A DNA stretch of 64,000 bases from Saccopteryx bilineata. Taxonomy: Eukaryota; Chordata; Mammalia; Chiroptera; Emballonuridae. The position numbers and the translations under genes were made by a program. This document shows positions 62,213-64,000 of the stretch, piece by piece (the first letter of the stretch is position 1; each line of letters opens with the position of its first letter). The notes beneath the pieces were generated by a model, which was not told the origin of the DNA, searched no databases, and worked only from the letters and a program-made list of their open reading frames with translations. Location of the stretch: the NCBI RefSeq assembly GCF_036850765.1, contig NC_089495.1, forward strand, positions 192,341,847 to 192,405,846, in the 5' to 3' direction.

Positions 62213-63081
62213 AGAAACCGATCGAAATACAATTGTTATGGGAGATTTTTAACACATCTCTCTCAGTAACTAACAGATCAAGCAGACAAAAAAAATTAGT
62301 ACCTCTGCAGAAAATGTGAATAACACCATTATTAAGCATTGCACCTACCATTAGAGCAGGGGTCGGGAACCTTTTGGCTGAGAGAGCCATTGATGCCACA
62401 TATTTTAAAATGTAATTCCGTGAGAGCCATACAATATGTTTAACACTAAATACAAGTAAATGTGTGCATTTTATGTAAGACCAACACTTTTAAAGTACAA
62501 TAAGTCTCTGAATTCTTTTTAATAACATTGTTATGCTGTTGCTAACCAATGATGAATAAAGTACTTCTTACCATTAATACAACTTCTGGTGCTGCATGGT
62601 TTTGCTGATGGCTTTGTAGTCTGGTTGATACGTGGTGAGGTTAAGCTTCATGCAGGCGTTAAGACTTCCACCCGTTAAACGTGATTGTAGGTTAGTCTTA
62701 ATGTTCTTTAGATGTGAGAAAGACGGCTCACATGCACACGTAGAGCCAAACATTGTCAGCACAGCAATACTCACACGCTGCAGTGTGTGGTATGTGACGG
62801 AAAGCGCGTTCCAAATTTTGACAATCAGCTGGTCTGCGGGTTGAAGTTTTTTCATTTCTTCCCACTTGTGTTTGCTCGCCAACTCTGCTTGCTGTCATGC
62901 AAGTCTTTCTAAATCTTCATTCAGTGACTTGAACTTATTCACCCACATGTCTGAGGCCTTCAGGTCAGCAGCTTGTAGCTCAAAATCTCTGACAGAGACA
63001 CTGGGGATGTAACTCAGGTTGGCGCTGTCCACAGCACAGTCGTGGTGTGGATGGGTGATGAACTTAAAAAGACGAGTGAGG

Positions 63082-63308
63082 GCCTGACCTGTGGTGGTGC
63101 AGTGGATAAAGCATCGACCTGGAAATGCTGAGGTCGCCGGTTCGAAACCCTGGGCTTGCCTGGTCAAGGCACATATGGGAGTTGATGCTTCCAGCTCCTC
63201 CCCCCTTCTCTCTCTCTGTCTCTCTCTCCTCTCTTTCCCTCTCTGTCTCTCTCCTCTCTAAAAATAAATAAATAAAAATTTTTTAAAAATTAAAAAAAAA
63301 AAAAAAAA
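63082..63308 (+). mobile_element. SINE family C inside hAT transposase
   Basis: Sense; AAGACGAGTG repeated at 63069 and 63307. Confidence 0.93.
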
Positions 63309-63679
63309 GACGAGTGCGCTCATGAAATTCTCCAAAGTGCGCTTTGAATGACTACAGGAGATTAGAAGTAAAGCCCACTAGCTGCTGGAGATCAAGATGT
63401 TGAGCAGGGTCACTTGCTGTGCATGCATCTTTAAACTCTCCCAGTTTTTCAAAGTGTAGTAAACAACCTGTTGCAATGTCGGCGATGAAAAGTTCCAGCT
63501 TGTTTTCAAATGCAAACACTGCTTGTTGAAGAGATAAGACTGTATTTCCAACGCCTTGCATTTTCACATTGAGCTGGTTCAGATGTTCAGTCATGTCCAC
63601 GAGATATGAGAACTTCAGGAGCCACTCAGTGTTAGCTAGCTCAGGATGCTTGATGTTTTTCATTTCAAGAAAAGTCTGG

Positions 63680-63900
63680 CCTGACCTGTGGTGGCGCAGT
63701 GGATAAAGCGTCAACCTGGAAATGCTGAGGTAGCCGGTTCAAAACCCTGGGCTTGCCTGGTCAAGGCACATTTGGGAGTTGATGCTTCCAGCTCCTCCCC
63801 ACCTTCTCTCTGTCTCTCTCTCCTCTCTCTCTCCCTCTCTGTCTCTCTCTCTCCCTTTCTCTCTCCACTTTAAAATGAATTAAAAAAAATTTTTTTTAAG
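63680..63900 (+). mobile_element. SINE family C inside hAT transposase
   Basis: Sense; AAGAAAAGTCTGG at 63667 and 63898. Confidence 0.93.
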
Positions 63901-64000
63901 AAAAGTCTGGATTTCGCTCAGGCAAGCCGCCAAACGGCTGAGCACCTTCCCTCTTGACAACCAACGCACACTGCTATGCAGAAGCAGACCAGGACAATTA

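Larger units (their letters stand above)
62357..64000 (-). mobile_element. hAT DNA transposon, runs past window end
   Basis: Right end of the minus-strand element is CAGGGGTCGGGAACC at 62357, preceded by candidate target site CATTAGAG. It carries a transposase remnant (see next entry) and two SINE C insertions. The other end is outside the window. Confidence 0.9.
62577..64000 (-). pseudogene. hAT transposase remnant (GTF2IRD2/ZBED-like)
   Basis: C-terminal hAT dimerisation region at 62577-62882 (FGSTCACEPSFSHLKNIKTN, then CMKLNLTTYQPDYKAISK). Upstream parts include VRWLSRGKVLSRLAACL at 63905-63960 and LLHFEKLGEFKDACTASDPA at about 63400-63460. The protein type resembles the transposase part of mammalian GTF2IRD2. 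Premature stops at 62895-62897 (TGA) and 63352-63354 (TAG) look like single C-to-T changes. Two SINE C copies interrupt it. Confidence 0.88.

Noticed and set aside
62577..62882. Host gene encoding a domesticated hAT transposase
   Set aside because: Premature stops and SINE insertions in the frame argue against a used gene, though the far part is not in the window.
61895..64000. DDX27 exon 1
   Set aside because: No minus-strand sequence for the expected acidic N-terminus and no CpG-rich promoter seen; it must lie beyond 64000.

Overview
This window is vertebrate nuclear DNA, almost certainly from a placental mammal and most plausibly a bat. It holds parts of two multi-exon helicase genes in tail-to-tail (convergent) orientation, embedded in very dense retroposon sequence. 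The mammal call rests on near-complete ZNFX1 and DDX27 coding exons, MIR/L2/L1 remnants and a near full-length L1. The bat call is an inference from the SINEs: several families of tRNA-headed elements with CT-rich bodies, some VES-like, plus apparently young hAT and mariner-type DNA transposons. The dominant SINE does not look like the classic vespertilionid VES element, so a non-vespertilionid bat (emballonurid or rhinolophoid) is a guess only.

Layout. 1-1675: repeat-filled end of a ZNFX1 intron. 1676-35405 (+): twelve coding exons of ZNFX1, probably exons 3 to 14, with a 14.7-kb intron (3485-18201) that carries a broken L1 of about 8.4 kb (9488-17868). 35406 to about 36460: ZNFX1 3' UTR with a poly(A) signal. 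About 36460-39440: intergenic gap of about 3 kb filled with SINEs. 39600-61894 (-): twenty coding exons of DDX27 (exons 21 to 2), with an ATTAAA poly(A) signal at 39462-39467. 61895-64000: DDX27 intron 1 sequence containing a degraded hAT transposase that runs off the window edge.

All splice junctions used here have AG/GT borders and keep frame. The ZNFX1 exons give 1896 full residues with no frameshift; the DDX27 exons give 732 residues with no frameshift. The first coding exon of each gene (about 20 residues for ZNFX1, about 30 for DDX27) lies outside the window, so no promoter is expected here and no CpG island was seen.

Functionally the neighbours are both RNA helicases but are not known to share a pathway. 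ZNFX1 is an interferon-linked SF1 helicase with NFX1-type and RZ-type zinc fingers; DDX27 is a nucleolar DEAD-box helicase of large-subunit ribosome biogenesis. I found no undescribed gene system. The distinctive content is the layered transposon history: SINE in SINE, SINE in MITE, SINE in L1, SINE in hAT, and repeated use of the same target site. A second curiosity is that both helicases have a phase-1 intron splitting the same glycine codon of the Walker A GTGKT motif.
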